The notes under the pieces were generated by a model, which worked only from the letters and a program-made list of their open reading frames with translations, did not search any database and was not told where the DNA came from. A stretch of DNA of 64,000 nt from JAIVJM01 sp963816985 (lineage in GTDB: Bacteria > Acidobacteriota > Blastocatellia > Pyrinomonadales > Pyrinomonadaceae). Below, piece by piece: positions 25,433-34,635 of this stretch. Each line of letters opens with the position of its first letter. The first letter of the stretch is position 1. Made by a program: the position numbers and the translations under genes. Location: positions 3,782,001-3,846,000 of the forward strand of contig CAWFMF010000004.1 in the NCBI GenBank assembly GCA_963816985.1, written 5' to 3'.

Positions 25433-27821
25433 CGGCGGCGTCCTCCGCTTCGGCCCCGACGGCAAGCTCTACGCCGTCGTCGGCGACACGGGCCGTCGCG
25501 GCCTTCTGCAAAACATCACGAGCGGCGGCCCCGTCCCCGACGACGAGTTCGGCGGCCCCGCGCCCGACGACGCGCACCTGACGGGCATCGTCCTCCGCCT
25601 CAACGACGACGGCTCGACCCCTTCCGACAACCCCTTCGCCAACACCGACGGCGGCTTCAACGGCGAGGCCGCCGCGAACGTCAAGAAGGTTTTCGCCTAC
25701 GGCGTCCGCAACAGCTTCGGCATGGACTTCGACCCCCTCGGCGGCTCGCTCTGGACGCAGGAGAACGGCGACGATTCCTTCGACGAAATTAACCGCGTCG
25801 AGCCGGGCTTCAACGGCGGCTGGATTCAGTTGATGGGGCCGTCCTCGCGCGTCGCGGAGTTCAAGTCAATCGAGACGACCCGCTTCGGCGGGAGTCTTCA
25901 GCAGAACCGCTGGCCGCCCACGCTCATCGCCGACACCCCGGCGCAAGCCCTCGCGCGCCTCTTCGTCCTGCCCGGCTCCACGTACACAGAGCCGGAGTTC
26001 AGTTGGAAGTACGCCGTCGCGCCTTCGCCCCTCGGCTTCGCGCGCGGCAACGCTTTAGGCGCGCAGTACGCGAATGATCTCTTCGTCGGCGGCTCGCGCA
26101 CGACACTCCTCGGCGGCTATCTCTTCAGATTCGATTTAAGCGGCGACCGCGAACACATCTCGACTAACGACTCGCGCCTCGCCGACACGGTGGCCGACAA
26201 CTCCGACAAGTTCGACCTCGCCGAGAGCGAGTCGCTCGTCGTCGGGCGCGACTTCGGCATCACGACCGACATCCAGACCGGCCCGAACGGCAACCTCTAC
26301 GTCGTCTCGCTCTCGAACGGCGCGGTCTACGAAATTTTCGCCAAGCCTTCGGTCTACATCGCCGAGCTGACGGGCGCGCGCGAAGTGCCCGCCAACAACT
26401 CCCCGGCGCGCGGCGTCGCCACGCTCGCCCTCGACCCCTTAGACGAGACGAAGGCGCGCGTCTCCCTGCGCTTCAACGGCCTCTCCGCGCCGCAGACACT
26501 CGCGCACGTCCACGGCCCCGCGCCCGTCGGCCAGACCGCGCCGCCGCTGTTCGACCTTCCCACGGGAGAGTTCACCGACTTTCAGATTACGCTCACGCCG
26601 CAGCAGTTGAACGACCTCAAGGCCGGGCTCTTCTACATCAACGTCCACAGCACGACGTTCCCTGCGGGCGAGATTCGCGGGCAGTTCGGACTCGTCGGCA
26701 ACGCCTCGTCGGTCGTCCGCTTCGACACGACGAGCGCGAGCGTCGGCGAGGGCGCGCACTTCAAGACGGTCAACGTCACGCGCCTCGGCGACACGTCGCT
26801 CGCGGCATCGGTGGACTACGCGACCTCGGACGGGACGGCCTCCGAGCGCAGCGACTACACGAGCGCGCGCGGCACGCTCCGCTTCGCGGCGGGCGAGACC
26901 GCGAAGAGCTTCGACGTGCTCATCACCGACGACGCCTTTCAGGAGGCGAGCGAGACTCTGAACGTCGCGCTCACGGCCACGACGGGCGGCAACGTCCTCG
27001 TCCAAGACGGCGCAGCCGTCCTCACCATCAACGACAACGACGCCGCGCCCTCAAACGTCAATCCGATTGACAACACCGAGTTCTTCGTCCGCCAGCACTA
27101 CCACGACTTCTTCAACCGCGAGCCCGACGCCGACGGCCTCGCCTTCTGGGTCAACAACATCGAATCCTGCGGCGCGGACGCTCAATGCCGTGAAGTTCGG
27201 AGGATAGACACCAGCGCCGCCTTCTTCCTCTCCATCGAGTTTCAGGAGACCGGCTTCCTCGTCCACCGCGTCTACCGCTCGGCCTTTCAAAGCATCCCCG
27301 GCACGCCTTTCCCTTTGACGCTCAACGAATTTCTCTTCGACTCGCGGCGCGTCGCCGAGGGCGTGCAGGTCGGCATCGGCGACTGGGCCGCGCGCCTTGA
27401 GAGCAACAAGCAAGCCTTCCTCTCGGAGTTCGTCACGCGCGAACGCTTCCTCGGCGAGTACCCGCTGACGATGACGCCCGAACAGTTCGTGGATAAGCTC
27501 GACGCGAACGCGGGCGGCGTCGTCTCGGCGGAGGAGCGTGCGGAACTCGTCGCCGTGCTTGCCGGGGCGTCCGACATCAACGCGGCGCGCGCGAGCGTCC
27601 TGCGCCGCGTCGCCGAAGACGCAGACCTCGTGCGCTTTGAGTTCAACAAGGCGTTCGTCCAGATGCAATACTTCAGTTATATGCGGCGCGACCCCGACAT
27701 CCCCGGCTACCTCTTCTGGCTCGGCAAGCTCGACGAGCACGGCGGCGACTTCCGGCGCGCGCAGATGGTTCAATCCTTCATTGACTCCATCGAGTACCGC
27801 GAACGCTTCGGCCAGCCCTGA
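25326..27821 (+). CDS. Large exported multidomain dehydrogenase, C-terminal part (frameshifted)
   Basis: The useful part starts near 25356. It contains the rest of the sugar/aldose dehydrogenase propeller (GNHNGGVLRFGPDGKLYAVV, VFAYGVRNSFGMDFDPLGGS, INRVEPGFNGGWIQLMGPSS). A CHRD domain follows (VYIAELTGAREVPANN, FYINVHSTTFPAGEIRGQ), then a Calx-beta repeat (SASVGEGAHF, DYATSDGTASERSDYTSARG, LTINDND) and two DUF4214-like units (FFVRQHYHDFFNREPDADGL, FVQMQYFSYMRRDPDIPGYL). The mix of adhesive modules around a PQQ-type propeller is typical of surface proteins in Blastocatellia. Whether it is an active dehydrogenase is unproved. The first 10 residues of this open frame are out-of-frame sequence, not a real N-terminus. 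Confidence 0.82.
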   Translation: MTASSGTARQLTHDRDIIRLRARQTDAGQPARGNHNGGVLRFGPDGKLYAVVGDTGRRGLLQNITSGGPVPDDEFGGPAPDDAHLTGIVLRLNDDGSTPSDNPFANTDGGFNGEAAANVKKVFAYGVRNSFGMDFDPLGGSLWTQENGDDSFDEINRVEPGFNGGWIQLMGPSSRVAEFKSIETTRFGGSLQQNRWPPTLIADTPAQALARLFVLPGSTYTEPEFSWKYAVAPSPLGFARGNALGAQYANDLFVGGSRTTLLGGYLFRFDLSGDREHISTNDSRLADTVADNSDKFDLAESESLVVGRDFGITTDIQTGPNGNLYVVSLSNGAVYEIFAKPSVYIAELTGAREVPANNSPARGVATLALDPLDETKARVSLRFNGLSAPQTLAHVHGPAPVGQTAPPLFDLPTGEFTDFQITLTPQQLNDLKAGLFYINVHSTTFPAGEIRGQFGLVGNASSVVRFDTTSASVGEGAHFKTVNVTRLGDTSLAASVDYATSDGTASERSDYTSARGTLRFAAGETAKSFDVLITDDAFQEASETLNVALTATTGGNVLVQDGAAVLTINDNDAAPSNVNPIDNTEFFVRQHYHDFFNREPDADGLAFWVNNIESCGADAQCREVRRIDTSAAFFLSIEFQETGFLVHRVYRSAFQSIPGTPFPLTLNEFLFDSRRVAEGVQVGIGDWAARLESNKQAFLSEFVTRERFLGEYPLTMTPEQFVDKLDANAGGVVSAEERAELVAVLAGASDINAARASVLRRVAEDADLVRFEFNKAFVQMQYFSYMRRDPDIPGYLFWLGKLDEHGGDFRRAQMVQSFIDSIEYRERFGQP

Positions 27822-27855
27822 GGTTAAGAGTGAGGACGTTGTAGGCGACGGATGG

Positions 27856-27927
27856 CAGTACCGCGAGCGGTAGCAAGCGGGTTGAGCTTGATGACGGTCA
27901 ACCCGCTCGCTACCGCTCGCGGTACTG
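27856..27927. repeat. Palindrome family A, copy 2
   Basis: The left arm 27856-27885 (CAGTACCGCGAGCGGTAGCA) and right arm 27898-27927 are complementary with one mismatch (A at the position where other copies have G). It sits between convergent genes and could end transcription from both sides. Confidence 0.88.
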
Positions 27928-27928
27928 T

Positions 27929-28285
27929 TCATCTCATGCCGAGCATGAGGAGGACGGAGCGGTCGAAGACTTCGCCGCCGCGTTCGCGCCAGCGGCGGAG
28001 GGCTTCCAGTTCCGTTTCGCGGACGGGGCGGTTGCCGAGCCGCGCGACCGGAGTCTTCTCGAAGGCGTGGTCGGTGAGCGCGAGGTGCGGGATGCGCGCC
28101 GGTAACTCCGCGTCGCCCGCGAGCGCGGCCTCGGCGGCCTCGACTTCGGGATAAAAATCTTCGTAGACGAGGACGTGCCAGACCGTCTCAACGCCCTCGC
28201 CCTCGACTTCAAGCACGCGCAGCAGACCGAACCCGCTCTCTATCTGGAACACGAGGTCGTCGCCCGGAACAAACCTTGATGCCAT
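27929..28285 (-). CDS. Hypothetical protein, 118 residues
   Basis: No function is recognised. The protein begins MASRFVPGDDLVFQIESGFG and continues with LLRVLEVEGEGVETVWHVLV, which looks like an SH3-like beta-barrel. It then has an acidic helical part and ends GGEVFDRSVLLMLGM. ATG at 28285 (reverse strand) is supported by GGTGGGAAG a few bases upstream; the open frame extends 18 codons further without a better start. The gene is flanked on both sides by family A palindromes (27856 and 28361), and its stop codon directly abuts the first. Confidence 0.7.
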   Translation of the reverse strand: MASRFVPGDDLVFQIESGFGLLRVLEVEGEGVETVWHVLVYEDFYPEVEAAEAALAGDAELPARIPHLALTDHAFEKTPVARLGNRPVRETELEALRRWRERGGEVFDRSVLLMLGMR

Positions 28286-28360
28286 GAGCTTCCCACCGGC
28301 TAACGGAAAAATTTGGAGCAGGCGCGAAGAATAACACATCGGCGGGCGACAATAACGGGA

Positions 28361-28434
28361 ACAGTACCGCGAGCGGTAGCGAGCGGGTTGAGGTTAGTTA
28401 TCGTCAACCCGCTCGCTACCGCTCGCGGTACTGT
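28361..28434. repeat. Palindrome family A, copy 3
   Basis: The arms are ACAGTACCGCGAGCGGTAGC onward at 28361 and the complement ending at 28434. It lies between the divergent hypothetical gene and the DnaJ-domain gene, so here it is at the 5' side of both. Confidence 0.9.
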
Positions 28435-28517
28435 TGCATCATCGCGGTGGACGCCGGAAGAGCGTTGGCGATAGTATCTGTCGTGCCCGGCGCAACGATG
28501 CAAACCTCTCTGAGCTT

Positions 28518-29069
28518 ATGAAAGAGTCCGAAGACTACTACTCGATTCTGGGCGCGGGTGAGGACGACACGCGCGAGGAGTTGGAGCGCCGCTTCCGGCG
28601 ACTCGCGCACGAGCACCACCCAGACCTCGGCGGCGACGAGGAGCGCATGAAGTCTCTCAACGAGGCTTGGCGCGTGCTCGGCGACGAGGGCTCGCGGCGC
28701 GACTACGATTCGCGGCGGGCGCGGCGTCAAAGGAAGTACGAGACGTTCAGGCCCGTCTCTTCCGAAGGCGCGAAAGCCGACCCCTTGAGCGGTCGCATCG
28801 TGGGCGCGGCTTTGTGTCTCGCGCTCGGCCTCGCGCTCATGTTTCTGGTGAGGTTTCATTACGTCATCCTCCTCTGGCCGCTGGCACTCCTCGCTGCGGG
28901 GATAGTCATCTTCGGCATCCTGATGGCGCACGGCGCACTCTCGTTCGCGCGCACGGCGGTCGCGCCGACGCACCCCGTCCGCCGCTTCGTCTGGGCGCAG
29001 GAACTCGCCTTCTGGTCTTGCGTCGTGGGGGGCGCATACGTCGTCTATCTGGCGATGACGGCGGTCTGA
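28518..29069 (+). CDS. Membrane-anchored DnaJ-domain protein
   Basis: Residues 5-62 form a J domain (DYYSILGAGEDDTREELERR, LAHEHHPDLGGDEERMKSLN, AWRVLGDEGSRRDYD). The usual HPD tripeptide is present within HHPDLGG. Two to three transmembrane helices follow (IVGAALCLALGLALMFLVRF, VILLWPLALLAAGIVIFGIL, ELAFWSCVVGGAYVVYLAM). The J domain stimulates Hsp70 ATPase, so this should recruit DnaK to the membrane. There is no Gly/Phe or zinc-finger domain, so it is a type III J protein. ATG 28518 is chosen as the start of the J domain. The VOC gene follows 4 bases later. Confidence 0.85.
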   Translation: MKESEDYYSILGAGEDDTREELERRFRRLAHEHHPDLGGDEERMKSLNEAWRVLGDEGSRRDYDSRRARRQRKYETFRPVSSEGAKADPLSGRIVGAALCLALGLALMFLVRFHYVILLWPLALLAAGIVIFGILMAHGALSFARTAVAPTHPVRRFVWAQELAFWSCVVGGAYVVYLAMTAV

Positions 29070-29073
29070 AAAG

Positions 29074-29463
29074 ATGAGCATCAAAGGGTTAGACCTCCTC
29101 TTTCTCGAAGTCAACAGCCTCGAAGAATCGCTCGCCTTCTACGTCGAGCAACTCGGCTTCGATGCCGAGTCGCTGAACACGGAAGCCGAGCCGCCGCTCG
29201 CCACGCTGCGCGCGGGCCGCCTGAAATTAATGCTCGCCGAAGTCCCGATCACGATGGTGAGACGCGGGCGCGGCGTCCACTTCTTCCTCACGGTCGCGGA
29301 CGTGGACGAATACTTCGAGCGATTGCGACGCGCCGGGCTCGAAGTCTCGCCTCCGGCGGACGAGGGCTGGGGCGGTCGCTTCATCACGCTCGAAGACCCA
29401 GACCGCTACCGCCTCTTCTTCGTCGCTTGGGACGAGGGCCAAGACAACGGGCGGCAAAGATAG
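29074..29463 (+). CDS. VOC-family protein (glyoxalase/bleomycin-resistance fold)
   Basis: The 129-residue protein has the paired beta-alpha-beta-beta-beta modules of the vicinal oxygen chelate superfamily: LLFLEVNSLEESLAFYVEQL, GFDAESLN, VHFFLTVADVDEYFERLRRA and GGRFITLEDPDRYRLFFV. The metal-binding His and Glu of true glyoxalase I are not all obvious (the first strand has LFLEV), so the substrate is unknown. It is probably co-transcribed with the J-domain gene. Confidence 0.85.
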   Translation: MSIKGLDLLFLEVNSLEESLAFYVEQLGFDAESLNTEAEPPLATLRAGRLKLMLAEVPITMVRRGRGVHFFLTVADVDEYFERLRRAGLEVSPPADEGWGGRFITLEDPDRYRLFFVAWDEGQDNGRQR

Positions 29464-29569
29464 TAAAATCAGCACACGGAACTGAATCCTCCCGAATCAG
29501 CCCACAACAGAAGAGACGAAGTGAGACGGCCCGCGCATGGCTTGCGCCGCGCCGTCGCCGGGAGGGCAT

Positions 29570-30601
29570 ATGCGCTACGTTGAGAACCCGCCGAACCCGT
29601 GGCTCTCGACTTCGGTCGAGTGGACGGGCGAGCCGCCGGAATCCAAAATCGAGGTCTTCGAGGAGACCGAGACGCGCCGCATCATCACTCACAACAAGAG
29701 CCCCGACGTGGGCTTCGACTACTCGGTCAACTGCTACCGGGGCTGCACGCACGCCTGTAGCTACTGCTTCAGCCGCCCGACGCACGAATACCTCGGCTAC
29801 GGCGCGGGCACGGACTTCGAGACGAAGATCGTGGCGAAGGTGCGCGCGCCCGAACTCCTGCGCGCGGAGTTCATGCGGCCCGGCTGGCGCGGCGACGTGC
29901 TGATGTTCTCGTTCACTTCAGACCCGTACCTGCCGCTCGAAAATCACTACCGCCTGACGCGCCGCTGTCTGGAAGTCTGTCTCGAATTCCGCAACCCGGT
30001 CGGGCTCGTCACCAAGTCCGCGCTCGTCCGCCGCGACACAGACCTCCTCGCCGAACTCGCGCGCGAATCGGCGGCGAGCGTCTTCTTCACCATCGGCTTC
30101 GACGACTACGAGACGGCGCGCGCCCTTGAGCCCTTCGCGCCCTCGCCCGAAGCCCGCTTCCGCGCGATGGCGGAGTTGTCTGCTGCTGGCGTCCCTGTCG
30201 GCATCGGCGTCGCGCCGCTCATCCCCGGCCTCAACGACTCGCACATCCCCTCGCTCCTCAAGCGCGCGAAGGAGGCCGGAGCCCGCGAAGCCTTCATCAA
30301 CATCCTCCGCCTGCCCGGCAGCGTCGCGCCCTACTTCGAGCAGCGTTTGCGCGAACGCCTGCCGACGAAGGCCGACCGCGTCTTCGCGCGCCTGCGCGAG
30401 GCGAAGGGCGGTCGCCTCAACCTCAGCGAGTTCGGCGAGCGGATGCGCGGCAGCGGCGAATACTGGAAGATGATAGAGAAGAGCTTCCGCGTCCACTGCG
30501 AACGCCTCGGCTTCAACCAGAGCGAGTCCCGCGCTTATCCCGGCCACAGGCGCTCGACCTTCCGCCGCCCTACTCCTCAAGGCTCGCTCTTCGAACCATG
30601 A
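29570..30601 (+). CDS. PA0069-family radical SAM protein
   Basis: The 343-residue protein contains the extended cluster motif VNCYRGCTHACSYCFSRPTH followed by EYLGYGAGTDFETKI, which defines the spore photoproduct lyase-like PA0069/Rv2578c family. Further motifs are VLMFSFTSDPYLPLEN, CLEVCLEFRNPVGLVTKSAL and LIPGLNDSHIPSLLKRAKEA. The reaction of this family is unknown. ATG 29570 is supported by GGAGGG immediately upstream. A family A palindrome begins 2 bases after the stop codon and may serve as its transcript end. Confidence 0.88.
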   Translation: MRYVENPPNPWLSTSVEWTGEPPESKIEVFEETETRRIITHNKSPDVGFDYSVNCYRGCTHACSYCFSRPTHEYLGYGAGTDFETKIVAKVRAPELLRAEFMRPGWRGDVLMFSFTSDPYLPLENHYRLTRRCLEVCLEFRNPVGLVTKSALVRRDTDLLAELARESAASVFFTIGFDDYETARALEPFAPSPEARFRAMAELSAAGVPVGIGVAPLIPGLNDSHIPSLLKRAKEAGAREAFINILRLPGSVAPYFEQRLRERLPTKADRVFARLREAKGGRLNLSEFGERMRGSGEYWKMIEKSFRVHCERLGFNQSESRAYPGHRRSTFRRPTPQGSLFEP

Positions 30602-30602
30602 A

Positions 30603-30678
30603 ACAGTACCGCGAGCGGTAGCGAGCGGGTTGACGTTGATGACGCTCAACCCGCCCGAAAGACCGCTCGCGGTACTGT
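30603..30678. repeat. Palindrome family A, copy 4 (variant right arm)
   Basis: The left arm is standard. The right arm reads CCCGCCCGAAAGACCGC where other copies read CCCGCTCGCTACCGC, a multi-base change shared only with copy 5 at 32457. The variant lowers pairing in the middle of the stem. Confidence 0.88.
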
Positions 30679-30802
30679 TTGTTATGAAATGAGAAAAGAG
30701 GGACAAGCGGGCGGGCGCAAAAAGCTTCGTCCCTTCGGCGTCGTGTTTGTATAATGCTCGCGCGCAAGTGGAAACCGACGGAAGGGGGAACGGGAGTCTT
30801 CA

Positions 30803-31228
30803 ATGATTACCATCGGACGCGTGGTGTGTGATCGGGAACCATATTTCGTGCGCGACACGGCGACGGCCCTCGACGCGGCTGAGTTCATGGCGGGCCGCAA
30901 CATCGGCGCGGTCTGCGTGCTCGACGACACGGACAAGCTCTGCGGCATCTTCTCCGAGCGCGACCTCCTGAAGCGGGTGGTCGTGCCCAAGCTCGACCCG
31001 GCCAGCGTGCCCATCCGCGAGGTGATGAGCGAGCCGACCGCCGTCATCGAGTGCGACGACAGCCCGCACAACGCGCTCGAACTGATGGAGAAGGTCGGCA
31101 GCCGCCACCTGCCCGTCGTCGAGGGCGAGAAGTTCGTCGGGATGCTCTCGATGCGCGACATCATGCGCGTCGAAATCAGCGAGCAGGGGGCCGAGCTTCA
31201 ACTGCTCCACGAGTACATCTCACACTGA
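30803..31228 (+). CDS. Tandem CBS-domain protein
   Basis: Two CBS motifs make one Bateman module in 141 residues: ALDAAEFMAGRNIGAVCVLD with FSERDLLKRV, then NALELMEKVGSRHLPVVEGE with LSMRDIMRVEI. Such modules bind AMP, ATP or S-adenosylmethionine and act as energy sensors. Stand-alone versions regulate partners in trans; the partner is unknown. TATAAT at 30750-30755 may be the -10 box of its promoter. Confidence 0.9.
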   Translation: MITIGRVVCDREPYFVRDTATALDAAEFMAGRNIGAVCVLDDTDKLCGIFSERDLLKRVVVPKLDPASVPIREVMSEPTAVIECDDSPHNALELMEKVGSRHLPVVEGEKFVGMLSMRDIMRVEISEQGAELQLLHEYISH

Positions 31229-31257
31229 ACAACGGGCACGGTTTCAAGGGGGAGAGA

Positions 31258-32454
31258 ATGTCGGCACAAAAAGCCTGCCTCGCGTTGGCGTGCGCCCTCG
31301 CGTTCCTGTTTTCCTGCGGCGCGCGGCAGCCGGGGGACGGCGCGGCGTCTACGGACACGACCGGCGACGGCGGCGCGTTTCAGTCGGTCGGGACAGCCGA
31401 GGGCGGCGCGGTCAAGTTCCGCGTCGAGACGGTCGTCGGCAACCTCGAAGTGCCCTGGTCAATCGTCTTCACGCCCGACGGGCGGATGCTCTTCACGGAG
31501 AGGCCGGGCCGCGTCCGCGTCTTCGAGCAGGGGCGTCTGCGGCCCGAACCGCTCGCCACGATTCCCGACGTCGAGCAGTCGAGCGAGAGCGGCCTCATGG
31601 GCCTCACACTTCACCCGCGCTTCGCCGAGAATCATCAACTCTATCTCGCCTACGCCTACAAGCAAGAAGACAGCATCCGCGTCCGCGTCCTCCGCTTCAA
31701 AGAGACGCCGGGCGGGCTCGCCGAACGCAAGCTCATCATCGAAGACATTCCGGCGGCGCAGTTCCACGCGGGAACGCGTCTCGGCTTCGGCCCCGACGGC
31801 AAGCTCTACTTAACGACCGGCGACTCGACGCAGAAGGAGTTGGCACAGCAGTTGAATTCGCTTGCCGGGAAGACGCTGCGTCTGAACGACGACGGGACGA
31901 TTCCGCCTGACAACCCCTTCGTCAACCAGACGGGCGCGCGCCCCGAAATCTTCTCTTACGGCCACCGCAACTCGCAGGGGCTCGACTTCCAGCCCTCGAC
32001 CGGCCTCATGTTCCAGACCGAGCACGGCCCTTCCGGCAACGACGGCCCCGGCGGCGGCGACGAAGTCAACATCGTCGAGCGCGGCAAGAACTACGGCTGG
32101 CCCGTCATCCATCACCGCGAGACACGCGCCGGGATGGAATCGCCCCTGCTCGAATACACCCCGGCGGTCGCGCCCGCGAGCGCGACTTTCTATCGCGGCT
32201 CGGCCTTCCCGCAGTTCAAGGGCAACTTCTTCTTCGGCAACCTGCGCGGCGAGTGCCTCATCCGCGTCGTGCTCGACGGGCGGCGCGTCGTCAAAGAGGA
32301 ACGCCTCCTCGACAAGCAGTACGGGCGCATCCGCGACGTGGCCGAAGGCCCGGACGGCGCGCTCTACTTCTCCACCTCGAACCGCGACGGGCGCGGACGG
32401 CCCAAGCTCAGCGACGACCGCATCATGCGCCTCGTCCCCGAAGGCACGAAGTAA
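31258..32454 (+). CDS. PQQ-dependent sugar dehydrogenase (soluble aldose dehydrogenase type), lipoprotein
   Basis: The 398-residue protein begins with a lipoprotein signal (ALAFLFSCGA, lipobox LFSC). A six-bladed propeller of the YliI/Asd type follows: LEVPWSIVFTPDGRMLFTER, ESGLMGLTLHPRFAENHQLY, FHAGTRLGFGPDGKLYLTTG, IFSYGHRNSQGLDFQPSTG, EHGPSGNDGPGGGDEVNIVE and GKNYGWPV. These include the His and Asn residues expected to coordinate PQQ and calcium. It oxidises aldoses in the periplasm and feeds electrons to the respiratory chain, if PQQ is available. ATG 31258 has AAGGGGGAGAG upstream. It is a complete relative of the propeller in the frameshifted protein at 23.7-27.8 kb. Confidence 0.88.
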   Translation: MSAQKACLALACALAFLFSCGARQPGDGAASTDTTGDGGAFQSVGTAEGGAVKFRVETVVGNLEVPWSIVFTPDGRMLFTERPGRVRVFEQGRLRPEPLATIPDVEQSSESGLMGLTLHPRFAENHQLYLAYAYKQEDSIRVRVLRFKETPGGLAERKLIIEDIPAAQFHAGTRLGFGPDGKLYLTTGDSTQKELAQQLNSLAGKTLRLNDDGTIPPDNPFVNQTGARPEIFSYGHRNSQGLDFQPSTGLMFQTEHGPSGNDGPGGGDEVNIVERGKNYGWPVIHHRETRAGMESPLLEYTPAVAPASATFYRGSAFPQFKGNFFFGNLRGECLIRVVLDGRRVVKEERLLDKQYGRIRDVAEGPDGALYFSTSNRDGRGRPKLSDDRIMRLVPEGTK

Positions 32455-32456
32455 AA

Positions 32457-32533
32457 ACAGTACCGCGAGCGGTAGCGAGCGGGTTGAGTGTCATCAACAC
32501 TCAACCCGCCCGAAAGACCGCTCGCGGTACTGT
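32457..32533. repeat. Palindrome family A, copy 5 (variant right arm), between convergent genes
   Basis: It starts 3 bases after the sugar dehydrogenase stop and abuts the stop of the convergent epimerase gene. The right arm has the same CCCGAAAGACC variant as copy 4, suggesting that the two share a recent ancestor. Its position suits a bidirectional terminator. Confidence 0.88.
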
Positions 32534-33544
32534 TTATTTATGCCATTCTTCTAAAAGCTCGCGCTCGCGTTCCGGCTTGAGCGTGACATCGGGGACGGGC
32601 ACGCCCGGCTTGTCGGCGGTCGTGACCTCATTCCGGCTCTGCCACGCGAGCGTGTCGCGGATGGTCTCGGCGAGCGGGCGGAAGGTGAGTCCGGCGGCGA
32701 GCGCCTTGTCTATGTTGTTCGAGAGAAAGAAGCGGTGCGACTCCTCCTCTTCGGGAATCCAGAGCGGGAGTCCTGACCACCACTCGACGCCGCGTTCGAC
32801 GAGGAACCCATCATCCACCCACGTCAGGCGCGCGTCGCTGCCGCTGACAGTCCGGCACTCTTCAAGGAATCGTCCCATCGTGAGTTTGTAGTCCGGCCCG
32901 TTGGCGTTGTAGACGCCGGTCTGCGCCTCCTCGGTCATCCGAATCGTCCACTCCGCGAGGTCGCGCGAGTCAATGAGCTGAAGCTGCCTGTCGGGGCTCC
33001 CCGGCGCTAAGACCTCGCCGCCGCGCGCGACGCGTCCCGTCCAGTAAGAGAAGCGCACGGTCTTGTCGTCCGGCCCGACGATGAGGCCGGGACGGATGAC
33101 GAGCACGCGGCCCGGCATCGCCTCTTCGGCGGCCCGCTCACAGAGCGCTTTTAGGGGGCCGTATGTCTCGCCCGTAATCTCCTCGACGCTCTCGTTCTCC
33201 AGCGTCCCGACCTTCGAGTTCTCGTCCGCCGGTTGAGCGTGGTCGGCGTAAACCGAGATGGACGAGATGAAAACGTAGAGGCCCACCGCGTCGGCCAGAA
33301 GTTTCGCCGAGTCGCGCACCACGCGCGGCAGGTAACCGCTCGTGTCAACAACAGCGTCCCAACGCCGTTCGCGCAAGGCTTCGAGATTGCCGTCGCGGTC
33401 GCCGCGCAGCTTCTCCACTTCGTTGAAGAGTTCGGGGTTGTGCTGCCCGCGATTGAAGATAGTCACCTCGTGGCCGCGCGCGAGTGCGGCTTCGACGAGA
33501 TGGCGACCGAGAAACATCGTCCCGCCGAGAATCAGAAGTTTCAT
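32534..33544 (-). CDS. NAD-dependent epimerase/dehydratase family protein
   Basis: This is an extended short-chain dehydrogenase of 336 residues. LLILGGTMFLGRHLVEAAL at the N-terminus is the NAD-binding GxxxxG motif (here GGTMFLG). YVFISSISVYADHA and YGPLKALCE supply Ser, Tyr and Lys of the active site. LVIRPGLIVGPDDKTVRFSY is the expected next strand. Similar proteins act on nucleotide sugars or on bound RNA-related substrates, so the substrate remains open. It is 22 bases downstream of the SIS-domain gene on the same strand and probably co-transcribed. Confidence 0.87.
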   Translation of the reverse strand: MKLLILGGTMFLGRHLVEAALARGHEVTIFNRGQHNPELFNEVEKLRGDRDGNLEALRERRWDAVVDTSGYLPRVVRDSAKLLADAVGLYVFISSISVYADHAQPADENSKVGTLENESVEEITGETYGPLKALCERAAEEAMPGRVLVIRPGLIVGPDDKTVRFSYWTGRVARGGEVLAPGSPDRQLQLIDSRDLAEWTIRMTEEAQTGVYNANGPDYKLTMGRFLEECRTVSGSDARLTWVDDGFLVERGVEWWSGLPLWIPEEEESHRFFLSNNIDKALAAGLTFRPLAETIRDTLAWQSRNEVTTADKPGVPVPDVTLKPERERELLEEWHK

Positions 33545-33566
33545 GCTCCCTCTCTCAAGTTAATGT

Positions 33567-34619
33567 TCAGAGCGTGCGCGTGACCTTCGCCAGCGAACGC
33601 GGCGCGTCGGGGTCGAGCCCCTTGGCGTCGGCGAGGAGCGCGGCGAAGAGTTGCGCGGGGATGATGTAGGGGATGACGGAGAGCGCCTCGTCAATCTCGA
33701 CGGGCATCCGCACGGCGCGGGTGGAGAGCCGCGCGGCCTCGTCGTCGGCGGTGAAGACGAGCGTGTCGGCGCGCAGCTCTTTGAGTCGCGCGAGGAGTTC
33801 GCGCACCCCCGCGAGCGTGACGCCCGGCGGGGCGAAGATGAAGATAGGGAAGTGTCGCTCGACGATTGCCAAGGGGCCGTGCATGAAGTCGGCGGACGAA
33901 AAACGCTCGGCCACGACGTAGCAGGTCTCCATCAACTTCAAAGCCATCTCGAAGGCATTTGAATAGACGAGCCCGCGACCGACGACGACGCAGTTCTCCA
34001 TGAAGACGTAACGCTCGACGAGTTGTTCGATGAGCGGGCGCAGCTCAAGCGCGCGCGCGGCGTATTCGGGGATGGCGTCGAAGTTGAGAGCGCGCGCGCC
34101 GTCGGCCCTGAGCGCGTCGGCGAGCATGTAGAAGTGGAGGAGTTGGCCCGTGTAGGTCTTCGTCGCCGCAACTGAACGCTCGCGCCCGCCGTGCATGAGG
34201 AGCGTCTCGTCAACGATGCCGGTCATCGCCGACGCGGGCTCGTTCGTGATGCCGACCGTGCAGGCCCCCGCGGCGCGCGCGTCTTCGAGGACGCGGTTGA
34301 TGTCCTCGCCTTCGCCCGACTGCGAGACGCCGACGACGAGCGCGCGTTCCAACTTCAGACGCGCGCCGTAGAGCGTGTGGACGGAGGGCGCGGCGAGCGC
34401 GACGGGAATGCCGGTCACGATTTCGAGCAGGTAGCGACCGAAGAGCGCGGCGTTGTCGGACGAGCCGCGCGCGACGAGCACGATTAAGTCAACGTCGCGC
34501 GCCTTGAGGGTCGCGCCGAGCCGCGCGACCTTAGCGCGCTCTTCGTTGATGGTTCGTTCGAGCGCGGCGGGCTGCTGCGCAATCTCTTCAAGCATCAGTG
34601 ACAAGGGCTTGGCCTCCAC
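33567..34619 (-). CDS. SIS-domain sugar-phosphate isomerase/deaminase (GlmS C-terminal-like)
   Basis: The 350-residue protein has two SIS domains and no glutaminase domain: LIVLVARGSSDNAALFGRYL, VVGVSQSGEGEDINRVLEDA, ERSVAATKTYTGQLLHFYML and SSADFMHGPLAIVER. It resembles glucosamine-6-phosphate deaminases of the GlmS-like (NagB-II/AgaS) group, which convert GlcN-6-P to fructose-6-P and ammonia. The divergent GH20-GH3 genes supply amino sugars, so a catabolic role is likely. The start is GTG at 34619. A 12-base tandem repeat begins 16 bases upstream of the start. Confidence 0.85.
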   Translation of the reverse strand: MEAKPLSLMLEEIAQQPAALERTINEERAKVARLGATLKARDVDLIVLVARGSSDNAALFGRYLLEIVTGIPVALAAPSVHTLYGARLKLERALVVGVSQSGEGEDINRVLEDARAAGACTVGITNEPASAMTGIVDETLLMHGGRERSVAATKTYTGQLLHFYMLADALRADGARALNFDAIPEYAARALELRPLIEQLVERYVFMENCVVVGRGLVYSNAFEMALKLMETCYVVAERFSSADFMHGPLAIVERHFPIFIFAPPGVTLAGVRELLARLKELRADTLVFTADDEAARLSTRAVRMPVEIDEALSVIPYIIPAQLFAALLADAKGLDPDAPRSLAKVTRTL

Positions 34620-34635
34620 TCTCTACAAACTCGAA